This document shows positions 43,285 to 52,050 of a stretch of DNA of 64,000 nucleotides, piece by piece. The notes below the pieces were generated by a model. That model was not told the DNA's origin and ran no database searches. It saw nothing but the letters and a program-made list of their open reading frames with translations. The position numbers and the translations under genes are program-made. Source of the stretch: JACCXE01 sp963718605 (lineage in GTDB: Bacteria; Actinomycetota; Acidimicrobiia; Acidimicrobiales; JACCXE01); contig OY970363.1 in NCBI GenBank assembly GCA_963718605.1, forward strand, positions 3,844,001 through 3,908,000, given 5' to 3'. The number at the start of each line of letters is the position of its first letter. Position 1 is the stretch's first letter.

Positions 43285-44220
43285 ATGTCTCTCATTACCG
43301 ATCACGAACCGCGCGGGCGGTACGAACTTTCCCACCTTGACGCCATCGAGGCTGAAGCCATCTTCGTCATGCGCGAAGTGGCGGCGAGCTTCGAACGTCC
43401 GGTCCTGCTCTTCAGCGGCGGCAAAGACTCGATCATCATGTTGCGTCTGGCCGAAAAGGCGTTTCGCCCGGGTCGTTTTCCGTTCCCGCTAATGCACGTC
43501 GACACAGGGCACAACTTTCCCGAAGCGATCGACTTTCGCGACCGGCGCGTGGCCGAACTCGGCGAGCGCCTCGTGATCGCCAGCGTGCAGGAGTCGATCG
43601 ACACCGGGCGGGTCGTGGAAGAGACCGGCCCCCGGGCGTCGCGCAATCGCCTGCAAACCGTGACGCTGCTCGATGCCATCGAGCAGCACGGTTTCGACGC
43701 GGCGTTCGGCGGCGCCCGTCGCGATGAGGAAAAGGCGCGGGCCAAGGAGCGCTTCTTCAGTTTCCGCGACGAGTTCGGTCAGTGGGATCCGAAGAACCAG
43801 CGCCCTGAACTGTGGAATCTCTACAACGGGCGTATCCGCAAGGGCGAACACATCCGCGCCTTCCCGATCTCGAACTGGACCGAGCTCGACGTGTGGCAGT
43901 ACATCCGCCGCGAGAACCTCGAGATTCCGTCGATCTACTTCAGCCACGAGCGCGAGGTGTTCGAGCGCGACGGCATGCTGCTGTCCCCCGCTCCCTTCTT
44001 GCAGCCGATGGGCGACGAGACGCTGGCCAAGCGCATCGTGCGTTACCGCACCGTGGGCGACATGAGTTGCACCGGCGCCGTCGAGTCCGACGCGACCACG
44101 CTGGACGCGATTATCGAAGAGGTCGCGGCGTCACGCATCACCGAACGCGGCGCCACGCGCGCTGATGATCGTTTCACCGAGGCCGCCATGGAAGACCGCA
44201 AGAAGGAGGGGTACTTCTAA
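43285..44220 (+). CDS. cysD: Sulfate adenylyltransferase subunit 2
   Basis: A 311-residue ATP-pyrophosphatase-fold subunit of ATP sulfurylase. The PP-loop is LFSGGKDSIIMLRLAEKAF; FPFPLMHVDTGHNFPEAI, FGGARRDEEKARAKER, and the C-terminal DRFTEAAMEDRKKEGYF are invariant in CysD. ATG 43285 is 2 nt after the cysH stop. It forms a complex with CysN, encoded immediately next. Length equals the family norm. Confidence 0.96.
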   Translation: MSLITDHEPRGRYELSHLDAIEAEAIFVMREVAASFERPVLLFSGGKDSIIMLRLAEKAFRPGRFPFPLMHVDTGHNFPEAIDFRDRRVAELGERLVIASVQESIDTGRVVEETGPRASRNRLQTVTLLDAIEQHGFDAAFGGARRDEEKARAKERFFSFRDEFGQWDPKNQRPELWNLYNGRIRKGEHIRAFPISNWTELDVWQYIRRENLEIPSIYFSHEREVFERDGMLLSPAPFLQPMGDETLAKRIVRYRTVGDMSCTGAVESDATTLDAIIEEVAASRITERGATRADDRFTEAAMEDRKKEGYF

Positions 44221-45462
44221 ATGGAGCTCCTTCGCTTCTCTACGGCGGGATCGGTCGACGACGGCAAGAGCACGCTCATCGGGCGGCTGCTCTACGACGC
44301 CAAGAGCATCTTCGAAGACCAAATGACCGCGGTCGAAGACGCCAGCGAGCGGCGCGGCCTCGATTACGTCAACCTCGCGCTGCTCACCGACGGCCTGCGG
44401 GCCGAGCGCGAGCAAGGCATCACGATCGATGTCGCGTACCGCTACTTCGCAACGCCGCGGCGCAAGTTCATCATCGCCGACACGCCTGGCCACATTCAGT
44501 ACACGCGCAACATGGTGACGGGCTCGTCCACCGCTGACGTGGCGCTCGTGCTGGTGGACGCGCGCAATGGCCTGGTCGAGCAGAGCCGCCGCCATGCGTT
44601 CCTGGCGACGCTCTTGCAGATCCCCCACGTCATCGTGTGCATCAACAAGATGGACCTCGTCGACTACGACGAGAAGGTCTACGAGTCCATCCGCGACGAG
44701 TTCCGCGACTTCGCCACCAAACTCGAGATCGCCGACCTGTCCTTCATCCCGGTGTCCGCGCTCAAGGGCGACAACGTGGTGGAACCCAGCGAGAACATGC
44801 CGTGGTACCGCGGCCTTCCGCTGCTGACGCACCTCGAAGAGCAAGAGATCGCGACCGACCGCAACCTCGTCGACGCCCGCTTCCCGGTGCAGTACGTGAT
44901 CCGTCCACTCAACGACGAGCACCACGACTATCGCGGCTACGCCGGGCAGGTCGCGGGTGGCGTGTTCCGTCCCGGCGACGACGTCCTCGTGCTGCCGAGT
45001 GGTCTGAACACGAAGATTGCGGCGATCGACACGTATGACGGCCCGGTGGACGAAGCGTTCGAGCCGATGGCCGTGACGATTCGCCTCGAAGACAACATCG
45101 ACATCTCACGCGGCGACATGATCTGCCGGCCGGGCAACCATCCGGAACCGAGCCAAGACATCGAAGCGATGGTGTGCTGGTTCAACGAGTCGCCGATGAA
45201 GCTGAACGGGAAGTACGCGATCAAGCACACGACGCGCGAAGCCCGCGCCGTGATCAAGGATCTGCGCTACCGCCTCGACATCAACACGCTGCACCGCGAC
45301 GAAGACGCCAACGAACTCGGATTGAACGAGATCGGCCGCGTGTCGTTGCGCACCACGTCGCCACTCATGGCCGACGAATACCGCCGCAACCGCACCACCG
45401 GCTCCTTCATCCTCATCGACGAGGCCACCAACGCCACCGTCGGCGCCGGCATGGTCATTTAA
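44221..45462 (+). CDS. cysN: Sulfate adenylyltransferase subunit 1 (GTPase)
   Basis: A 413-residue EF-Tu-like GTPase that drives APS formation with CysD. G1 is AGSVDDGKSTLIGRLL, G2/switch II includes EREQGITIDVAYRYF, G3 DTPGHIQYTRNM, and G4 NKMDLVDYDE; beta-barrel domains follow. It lacks a fused CysC domain, consistent with the separate cysC. ATG 44221 comes directly after the cysD stop. Two hairpins follow the gene. Confidence 0.96.
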   Translation: MELLRFSTAGSVDDGKSTLIGRLLYDAKSIFEDQMTAVEDASERRGLDYVNLALLTDGLRAEREQGITIDVAYRYFATPRRKFIIADTPGHIQYTRNMVTGSSTADVALVLVDARNGLVEQSRRHAFLATLLQIPHVIVCINKMDLVDYDEKVYESIRDEFRDFATKLEIADLSFIPVSALKGDNVVEPSENMPWYRGLPLLTHLEEQEIATDRNLVDARFPVQYVIRPLNDEHHDYRGYAGQVAGGVFRPGDDVLVLPSGLNTKIAAIDTYDGPVDEAFEPMAVTIRLEDNIDISRGDMICRPGNHPEPSQDIEAMVCWFNESPMKLNGKYAIKHTTREARAVIKDLRYRLDINTLHRDEDANELGLNEIGRVSLRTTSPLMADEYRRNRTTGSFILIDEATNATVGAGMVI

Positions 45463-45467
45463 TACCC

Positions 45468-45494
45468 GGAGCGGGCACCCCGCAGGCCCGCTCC
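45468..45494 (+). terminator. Hairpin after cysN
   Basis: GGAGCGGGC (45468-45476) pairs perfectly with GCCCGCTCC (45486-45494), starting 5 nt after the cysN stop. It probably ends the sulfate-assimilation transcript, together with the next stem. Confidence 0.65.
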
Positions 45495-45498
45495 TCCT

Positions 45499-45539
45499 CC
45501 ACGAGATGGGGCCCCTCGCTTCGCTCGCCCCATCCGTGG
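45499..45539 (+). terminator. Second hairpin after cysN
   Basis: CCACGAGATGGGGC (45499-45512) pairs with GCCCCATCCGTGG (45527-45539) with one bulged A; the loop CCCTCGCTTCGCTC can form a smaller stem. The stem is 13 bp and has no T-run. Together with the preceding hairpin it insulates the operon from the damaged genes that follow. Confidence 0.6.
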
Positions 45540-45572
45540 CCGTCTGCTGGGACGATGCGTTACGTTCACTTC

Positions 45573-46303
45573 ATGATCGTTTTGATTCATGGAGTGCCTG
45601 AAACCGCTGATTTGTGGGACGACGTGCGTGAGCGCCTCGACCAAACTTCCGTCGCCCTGCGACTGCCCGGGTTCGGGTGCGCCCGTCCCGACGGGTTTGG
45701 CGCGACGAAGGACGACTACGCCGAGTGGGTCGCCGATGAGATTCGCAGGATCGACGAACCGGTGGACCTCGTCGGCCACGACTGGGGCGGCGGCTTCTCG
45801 GTCCGCGTCGGCCAGAAGTATCCCGAGCTCGTTCGTTCCTGGGTGACCGATGTCGCCGGCGTCGTGCATCCCGACTACGTGTGGCACGACTTCGCGCAGA
45901 TCTGGCAGACCGAGGGCGCCGGCGAAGAGTTCTGGGAAGGTTCCCTGGCGACACCCGACGACGTGGGCGCGTCCACATATCAAGGCTTCGGACTCGACGA
46001 GAAGGCGGCGGCGAAACTGTGGGGCATGGCCGACGCCACGATGGCCAGCTGCATCCTGCCGCTGTACCGGTCGGCCACACCGAACCCGCATAAGGACTGG
46101 TCCGACAGCTATCGGAAGTCGGAAAAGCCCTGCCTCGTGATCAATCCCACCGGGGATCCATTCACCTCCGCGAACCGTTCGCCCGAGGTAGCCGAGGTGT
46201 TCGGCGCGCAAGTTCGCGAGCATCGAGTCGGGTCATTTCTGGCCGATGGAGAAGCCCGACGAGGGCGCCAAGATCATCAACGACTTCGTCGAACTCGCTG
46301 TAG
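45573..46303 (+). pseudogene. Alpha/beta hydrolase, frameshifted near the 3' end
   Basis: An about 240-residue alpha/beta-hydrolase-fold protein. IVLIHGVPETADLWDDV is the oxyanion strand, LVGHDWGGGFSVRVGQ has an Asp nucleophile (haloalkane-dehalogenase/epoxide-hydrolase type), and SEKPCLVINPTGDPFTS is the acid strand. Near 46225-46235 the frame shifts: the true continuation WPMEKPDEGAKIINDFVELAV lies in another frame and holds the last helix. The end is uncertain; TAG 46301-46303 would need a second slip. Substrate unknown. Confidence 0.75.
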
Positions 46304-46312
46304 GTCGTCGCG

Positions 46313-47121
46313 GTGTTGCGCGTGATGACGCTCAACCACTGGTTCACAGCCGGCGACTGGCGCGCTCGCCGCGTCGAGATCTGTGCGTGGATCAAGCACC
46401 TGTCCCCCGACATCGTGTGCCTGCAGGAGGTGCTCGAGTCACCCGACGGCGACAACACCGCGAGCTGGATCGCCGAGCACGCCGAGGGTGACTGGCACGT
46501 GGCGTATGCCGGCCGCGACGTATTCGACGGCGCCGCCCGCTTCGGGAACGCGACGTTGTCGCGTTGGGCGATCGACGTCACGAACGACCGCGATCTGTCG
46601 AGCAACCCGCGGGCCGCATGGACGAGGTGCAGCGCTGCGTGCTGCACGCGCGCACGAACGGTTACGACATCTTCAACACGCACCTGGTGTGGCGTTACGA
46701 CGAGGGTTACATCCGCGAGAAGGAAGTGGTGGAACTCGACGACTTCATCAAGGAGATGACGGCGCCCGACGCGCCCATCCCGCCGGTGTTGTGCGGCGAC
46801 TTCAACGCCGAGCCTGACTCGACCGAGATCCGTTACTTCACGGGGTCGTGCACGCTCGACGGATGCAGCACCTAGTACCAAGACGCCTGGCGTGTCGCCG
46901 GGGCGCGGCGACGGCTATACGTGGGACAACCGCAACTTGAACGCCGCCGTGGAACGCGAACCCGACCGGCGCATCGACTACATCTTCAGCGGCTGGAGCT
47001 CCGATCTCCCGAAGGGCGCGGGACGCGATCGCGTTCGTCGACGTCGTGTGCGACCGCGCGCCTCACCGGCGCCTTCGCCTCCGACCACTTCGGCCTGTTC
47101 GCCGAAATCGAAACGCCATGA
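46313..47121 (+). pseudogene. Endonuclease/exonuclease/phosphatase-family protein, broken
   Basis: Pieces of an EEP-fold protein of about 265 residues are spread over three frames: VMTLNHWFTAGDWRARR and DIVCLQEVLESPDGDN (catalytic Glu), then DIFNTHLVWRYDEGY and PPVLCGDFNAEPDSTEI (catalytic Asp-Asn), then RIDYIFSGW and ASDHFGLFAEIE (catalytic Asp-His). Frame breaks lie near 46612, 46900 and 47015. In addition TAG 46873-46875 interrupts the text CST-stop-YQDAW. With a stop codon and at least three indels this is the most damaged gene in the window. The stop overlaps the MOSC start (ATGA). Confidence 0.78.
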
Positions 47122-47889
47122 CCGACGAACAAGTGGGCTCGGTGGCCGAGCTGTGGCGCTATCCCGTGAAATCGTTCCAGGGCGAACGAGTCGACCAGCT
47201 ACACATCGGGCCGGGAGGCGCGACGGGCGATCGCACGCTTGCGGTAGTCGATCCTGTGGCGCGCAAGGTGCTGTCGGCGAAGCGCTACGCCGATCTGCTC
47301 ATGGCGTCGGCGCGCGTCGACGGTGACGACGTCGTGTTGACACTTCCGAACGGTGAGTCGCACTCGGCCACGGACCCGGCTGTGCACGCCGCGCTGTCGA
47401 CGTGGCTCGATATGGACGTACGCCTCGAACCGCCACCCGCCGAAGGTGTCTTCCCGATGGAGATGTACACGGGCATGTCCGACGAGGACACACCGACGTT
47501 CGACTGGCCCGGACCTCCAGGCACCTGGCTCGACCTCGCCGACGCGCACTGGTTGACCACCGCAAGCTTGGTTGCCGCCGCCGCCTTGTATCCCGATGGC
47601 TCGTGGGACGTACGCCGGTTCCGGCCGACCGCGCTCATCGAGACGACCGATGGCGGGTTTGCGGAGGACATGTGGGCGTCGGTGGAATCGGGCGCCGTCG
47701 GGTTCCGACGTGATCATGGCCACGCCGCGTTGTTCCATGCCGTCGCGCGCGCAGCCGGGCCTCGACCGCGACAAGGCCATCGGCACCACCATCCGCGACG
47801 AACATCAAAACAACCTCGGCGTGTACGCGTCGATCTCCCGACCCGGAACGATCGCGGTCGGCGACCCCGTCCACGCAGTTTTCAAGTAG
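47118..47889 (+). pseudogene. MOSC-domain protein, frameshifted
   Basis: An about 256-residue MOSC protein (molybdenum-cofactor sulfurase C-terminal type). The N-terminal beta-barrel domain has VAELWRYPVKSFQGERV and GDRTLAVVDPVARKVLSAK; DVRRFRPTALIETT begins the MOSC domain. At 47701-47706 (a GGG run) the frame shifts, and the other frame continues MATPRCSMPSRAQPGLDRD, with the conserved Cys, to NNLGVYASISRPGTIAVGD. Such proteins carry sulfur for cofactor or detoxification reactions; exact role unknown. Confidence 0.82.
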
Positions 47890-47929
47890 AGCGCACCGCA
47901 GCACGGACCGGTGGATATTCGGTCCACGG

Positions 47930-48226
47930 ATGTTTTATGGCGACCTCCTCGGATTGACCGAGGTGCCGAAACCAGCCGAGCTCGCCAAGCGCGGTGGCGC
48001 GTGGTTCGAACGAGGTGAGGTGAAGGTGCACCTCGGTGTCGACTCGGACTTCCGGGCCGCGCGCAAGGCGCACGTCGCGTTCATCGTCGACGACGTCCAG
48101 TCACTCAACGCCTCAGCCCGCGCTGCTGGCTACGAAGTGAAGGACGACGACCCGATCGAGGGCGTCGACCGCATCTTCGTGTTCGACCCCTTCGGCAACC
48201 GCCTGGAGTTCCAGCAGATTCTCTAA
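47930..48226 (+). CDS. VOC family protein, N-terminally short
   Basis: Only 98 residues: FYGDLLGLTEVPKPAEL, WFERGEVKVHLGVDSDF, KAHVAFIVDDVQSLNASARAAGYEV and VFDPFGNRLEFQQIL are a good glyoxalase/bleomycin-resistance fold. The first strand and helix (usually about 25-30 residues before FYGDLLGL) are missing, and the upstream sequence in any frame does not supply them cleanly. Either the 5' end is deleted or an indel separates it. It sits at the end of a run of damaged genes. Confidence 0.7.
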   Translation: MFYGDLLGLTEVPKPAELAKRGGAWFERGEVKVHLGVDSDFRAARKAHVAFIVDDVQSLNASARAAGYEVKDDDPIEGVDRIFVFDPFGNRLEFQQIL

Positions 48227-48235
48227 TCGATCTCA

Positions 48236-48270
48236 TGCGGATTCTTCACGACAGGTGTGAAGAATCCGCA
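48236..48270. repeat. Dispersed palindromic element, copy 2
   Basis: TGCGGATTCTTCAC (48236-48249) pairs perfectly with GTGAAGAATCCGCA (48257-48270) around GACAGGT, between the convergent VOC and VWA genes. On the minus strand the flank reads CCGACTTTCTGCGGATTCTT, the same as at 28613-28632. It can serve as a two-way terminator. Confidence 0.75.
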
Positions 48271-48291
48271 GAAAGTCGGGGTGGTTCCCGG

Positions 48292-49719
48292 TCAGTCGAG
48301 GAGGCCGACGAACGCTTCGAGTTGGCGCAGGTTGCGGCACTCGTAGACGCCGTCGCAGTGGGTGCCGTATTCGCTCACGATGGAGTCGCCGGTGTCCCAG
48401 TAGCTGCGGGGTTCGGGGTTGAGCCAGTAGACATGGCGGGCCCGCTTGTTCATCTCGTGCACGACCCAGCTCTGGGCCGCGTGGTAGTTGTTCCGTGCGT
48501 CGCCGAGGAGCAGCACGCTGGTCTTCGGGTTGAGCTCCTTGCCCCACCGCTCCCAGAACGTCTCGAACGCGTGGCCGTAGTCCGAGTGGCCGTCGACCCA
48601 GATCACATCGGCTTCGGTGTTGACCCGCGTGATCGCTTCCGTGATGTCTTCGACGCCCGTGAAGTATTCGGTGACCTCGTCGATGCCGTCGATGAACACG
48701 AACGACCGCACCTTCGAGAACTGCGTGTTCAACGCATACGTGAGGTGCAGCGTGAAGCGTGCGAACGCGGCGACCGACCCGGAGATGTCGGCGACGATCA
48801 CGAGTTCGGGTTTGGACGGGCGCGGGTACTTGAACTTCGGCTCGGCCGGTACGCCGCCGTAGGACAGCGAGTGTCGCACCGTATTGCGGAAGTCGAGCGG
48901 GCCCTTCCGGCCGTGCCGACGCTTGCGCGCTAGCCGAACGGCGAGTTTGCGCGTCAGTGGAGCGATCGCCTTGCGCAGGTTGTTCAGCTCGTCTTTTGAC
49001 GCGTGCATGAAGTCAATGTCTTCGGGCAGCGGCTTACGCAGCGTGCGCGCCATGGCTTCGGGCCCCCGGTCGGCCACCAGGCGCCGACGGATCTCGGCCT
49101 CGATCTCCTGGCGCAACTTCTCGATGCGGGACTGGTACTCGTCGTGCGCAAGCCGTTCTTCGAGCTTGGTTAGTTGCCCGTCGTCGGTTTCGTTCTGCGC
49201 CTGCTCCATCATCCGATCGAGCATTCCCTCGAGGTCGAGGTTCCGCAACGTGCGATACAGGTAGTACGTGCCGCCGACGGGTCGACCGGGCTCCATGCCC
49301 GCGAAGCGCTGCACCGCCTGCTTTGCCAACGCCTTGATCATCGCGTCGTCCGCGTTCATCAAGGCCTTGTAAAGCATCTCGGCGAGTTGTTCGGGGGTGA
49401 GCCCTTCGAGTCCACCGCCGGCCTGCTCGCCCTGCATCTCCTTGAGCATTTCGAGCGCGGCTTCGTCGAGCGCGCCGTTACCGTCGCCGCCTTCGGGCGG
49501 TGCCATGCGCGTCGAGAAATAGACCTCGAATACCGTCTCGAAAGCGCGCCAGTGCGACGCCGACTTCACCATCGTGGCGCCAAGCGCGTACTTGAACGCC
49601 TCGCGGTCTTCGAGGGGGACGTGCTTCACCGCGTTCATCGCGTCGATGGACTCCGTGAGCGACACCGGCAAGCCGGCGTTGCGGAGTTCTGCGACGAAGC
49701 CGTTCAGCAGGTCGAGCAT
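48292..49719 (-). CDS. VWA-domain (CoxE-like) protein
   Basis: A 475-residue soluble protein. An N-terminal helical region (LPVSLTESIDAMNAVKHVPLEDREAFKYALG) is followed by charged coiled segments and a C-terminal von Willebrand A domain beginning VIVADISGSVAAFARF, where D-x-S-x-S forms the MIDAS metal site; later segments are VLLLGDARNNYHAAQ and YWLNPEP. CoxE-like proteins work with MoxR-type AAA ATPases as metal or complex insertion chaperones. The MoxR gene is directly upstream, sharing the stop/start junction. Confidence 0.88.
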   Translation of the reverse strand: MLDLLNGFVAELRNAGLPVSLTESIDAMNAVKHVPLEDREAFKYALGATMVKSASHWRAFETVFEVYFSTRMAPPEGGDGNGALDEAALEMLKEMQGEQAGGGLEGLTPEQLAEMLYKALMNADDAMIKALAKQAVQRFAGMEPGRPVGGTYYLYRTLRNLDLEGMLDRMMEQAQNETDDGQLTKLEERLAHDEYQSRIEKLRQEIEAEIRRRLVADRGPEAMARTLRKPLPEDIDFMHASKDELNNLRKAIAPLTRKLAVRLARKRRHGRKGPLDFRNTVRHSLSYGGVPAEPKFKYPRPSKPELVIVADISGSVAAFARFTLHLTYALNTQFSKVRSFVFIDGIDEVTEYFTGVEDITEAITRVNTEADVIWVDGHSDYGHAFETFWERWGKELNPKTSVLLLGDARNNYHAAQSWVVHEMNKRARHVYWLNPEPRSYWDTGDSIVSEYGTHCDGVYECRNLRQLEAFVGLLD

Positions 49720-50596
49720 TTAGGTAGCGGAGAGTTCCTTGGTCGCCTTCGCGATGTCGGTTTGGTACTTGAGCAGGATGTGCAGCGTCTCTTTGGCTTG
49801 TTCGGCGTCAATCGAATCGATGCCAAGCAGGACGAGCGTGCGGGCCCAGTCGAGCGTCTCCGAGACCGAGGGCGACTTCTTCAGGTCGAGCGAACGGATC
49901 GAGCGGACGATGCGCACAATCTGATCGGCGAGATGATCCGTGATGCCCTCGACCCGGGTAACCACGATCTCCTTCTCGCGCTCGAGCGACGGATAGTCGA
50001 TGTGCAGGAACAGGCATCGACGCTTGAGCGCCTCGGACAACTCGCGGGTGTTGTTCGACGTCAGGAACACCAGTGGGAATCTGCGTCGCGACAACCGTGC
50101 CCAACTCCGGGATCGACACCTGGTACTCCGAGAGGATCTCGAGCAACAGGGCCTCAGTCTCGACTTCGACGCGGTCGACTTCGTCGATTAGCAGCACGAC
50201 GGGGTCCGTCGCGCGAATTGCTTCGAGCAGCGGACGGGTCATGAGGAAATCCTCACCGAAGATGTCCTCCTCGATGTCACTCCACGTGCCGCCCTCTTCG
50301 GCGTTGCGCTGGGCTTGGATGCGCAGCAGCTGCTTCTTGTAGTTCCATTCGTAGAGTGCCTTGGCCTCGTCGAGCCCCTCGTAACACTGGAGGCGGATGA
50401 GGCGCGCGCCGGTGATTTCTGCGACGGATTTGGCCAGCTGGGTCTTGCCCGTACCGGCCGGGCCTTCGACGAGGATCGGCTTCTGTAGCCGGTCGGCGAG
50501 GTGCACCACGCCAGCGATTCCTTCGTCGGCGAGATACGCAACGTCGTGGAGCTTGGTGCGAACTTCGGCGACGGACTCGAACCGGTAATCAGCCAT
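49720..50596 (-). pseudogene. MoxR-family AAA+ ATPase, frameshifted
   Basis: An about 290-residue MoxR/CoxD-type ATPase. Walker A is EGPAGTGKTQLAKSVAE, Walker B PVVLLIDEVDRVEVET, sensor 1 LVFLTSNNTRELSEALKRRCLF, and the lid contains the sensor-2 region. A one-base shift near 50080-50090 (…GTVVAT / PLVFLTSNN…) splits Walker B from sensor 1, with no motif lost. It partners with the VWA protein next to it. TAGGAT (50603-50608) is 6 nt before ATG 50596, and a TetR-type operator lies just beyond. Confidence 0.88.
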
Positions 50597-50616
50597 CGGG
50601 TGATCCTAATTTGCTA

Positions 50617-50634
50617 CTTGACCGGTCGGTCTAG
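50617..50634. promoter_or_regulatory. TetR-type operator between MoxR/VWA and HDAC-like genes
   Basis: CTTGACCGGTCGGTCTAG is a near-perfect inverted repeat, 21 nt before the MoxR start and 13 nt before the HDAC-like start. Read on the other strand it contains GACCGACCGGTCAA, the same 14 bases as the operator at 6934-6949. One regulator may therefore control both loci. Confidence 0.6.
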
Positions 50635-50646
50635 TTTTACCCAGCA

Positions 50647-51681
50647 GTGAGAAATACCGGCGCCGTGCTTTTCGGAAGTGTGATCGACGTTGATGACCAC
50701 GACGCGGGTCCGCACCATCCGGAACGGCCGGTTCGTCTCGAAGCCGTCGTGCGCGGTATCGAGCAGGCGGCCCTGGGTGACGCCGTCGTTCCACTCGCGG
50801 GCCGCGCCCCCACCGCCGACGAGCTGACCAGAGTCCATCCGCAGCCGTACATCGACGACTTGGCCGCGTTGTCCGCCCGTGGCGGCGGCCACATCGACCC
50901 CGACACGGTGACGTCGTCGGGCTCGTACGCAACGGCGGTGGCGAGCGCCGGGCTGGGGTTGGCGGCCATCGACGCGCTGCGCCGCGGCGACGCCGCGGCT
51001 GCGTTTGTCGCGCCGCGTCCGCCCGGCCACCACGCGAACAGCCGGCGGCCCAGCGGGTTCTGCCTCCTCAACAACGTCGCCATCGCCGCGGCGGCCTTGG
51101 CTGACGCCGGCCAGCGGGTGTTGATTCTGGACTGGGACGTCCATCACGGGAACGGCACGCAGGACATCTTCTGGGACGACCCGCGCGTGCTGTTCGTGTC
51201 GACGCATCAGTCGCCGGCGTATCCCGGCACCGGCCCGGCCTCGGACGTGGGCGGGCCGAACGCGCGTGGCCTGACGATCAACGTGCCTTTGCCGCCCGGC
51301 GCGACCGGGGACTCCGCCCTCCTCGCCATCGACGAAATCGTGGCGCCCGCGGTCGACGCGTTTGCACCTGACTGGCTGCTCGTGTCGGCGGGGTACGACG
51401 CGCATCGCGACGACCCCCTGGCCGACCTCGCGTGGACAGCCGGCGACTTCGCGGCTCTTACGCGGCGCGTGTTGGATTTCGCTCCCATCGCGGGGCGCCT
51501 GATCGCGTTTCTCGAAGGCGGTTATGACCTCAGAGCGCTCGTCAACTCAGTGGCGGCCACCGTAAACGCACTCGCCGGTGGATCTGAGTCCGCGGAGCCC
51601 GAGAGCAGCGGCGGACCCGGAATCGCAGAAGTCGGCTTCGCTCGCCAAAGGCGCGGCGACGCGCTCGATGCGGCGGGCTGA
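50647..51681 (+). CDS. Histone-deacetylase-family (acetoin utilisation AcuC-like) protein
   Basis: A 344-residue arginase/deacetylase-fold enzyme. RPPGHHANSRRPSGFCLLNNVA holds the catalytic His pair; DWDVHHGNGTQDIFW gives the Asp and His zinc ligands; GYDAHRDDPLADL gives the third ligand; FLEGGYDLRAL closes the pocket. Likely an amidohydrolase on acetylated amines, lysines or polyamines. The last about 40 residues are unlike the family and overlap a decayed GNAT gene on the other strand, so the natural end may once have been earlier. Confidence 0.9.
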   Translation: MRNTGAVLFGSVIDVDDHDAGPHHPERPVRLEAVVRGIEQAALGDAVVPLAGRAPTADELTRVHPQPYIDDLAALSARGGGHIDPDTVTSSGSYATAVASAGLGLAAIDALRRGDAAAAFVAPRPPGHHANSRRPSGFCLLNNVAIAAAALADAGQRVLILDWDVHHGNGTQDIFWDDPRVLFVSTHQSPAYPGTGPASDVGGPNARGLTINVPLPPGATGDSALLAIDEIVAPAVDAFAPDWLLVSAGYDAHRDDPLADLAWTAGDFAALTRRVLDFAPIAGRLIAFLEGGYDLRALVNSVAATVNALAGGSESAEPESSGGPGIAEVGFARQRRGDALDAAG

Positions 51682-51992
51682 GCAGCGAGTCGCTCGCGCA
51701 AATGCGTCGCCAGCCCTAATCCCTGCCAGCTATCGACGACGGTCACGGTCATGGGCGGGGTGGATTCGCCGGTCCGATCGAGACATCCGATCCCGACGAC
51801 TTCGTTTAGCGACAGCGCGATGAGCACCTCGCGGTCGACGTGGTCAACCTGGGTTAGTGCAACGACCTCGTCGTCGCTCAGACTCTCATCGAACGCGACG
51901 AGCGCGGCCGCATCGGTGGAGTGAATCGGACGAATGATGACTCGGCGTCCGTTACGCAACGTGGCCCACTTGGAAGTTTGGGTCGGCGTCAT
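51522..51992 (-). pseudogene. GNAT acetyltransferase remnant (tandem copy)
   Basis: The first about 100 residues match the next gene upstream on the same strand: RPIHSTDAAALVAFDESLSDD, QVDHVDREVLIALSLNEVVGIG and VVDSWQGLGLATHLRERLA. Immediately after that the GNAT text stops and the frame runs into antisense of the HDAC-like gene, so the acetyl-CoA-binding C-terminal half is gone. It is best read as a truncated tandem duplicate. It has no Q/RxxGxG/A-plus-beta5 region and should be inactive. Confidence 0.65.
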
Positions 51993-52050
51993 GACTACAT
52001 GAGACGCCTGCGCGGACGGCTGCACTAGGGCCAAAAGTCCCAACTACGCC

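Noticed and set aside
46873..46875. TAG as a recoding (pyrrolysine or read-through) codon
   Set aside because: The same gene also has several frameshifts, so damage or sequence error is the simpler explanation.
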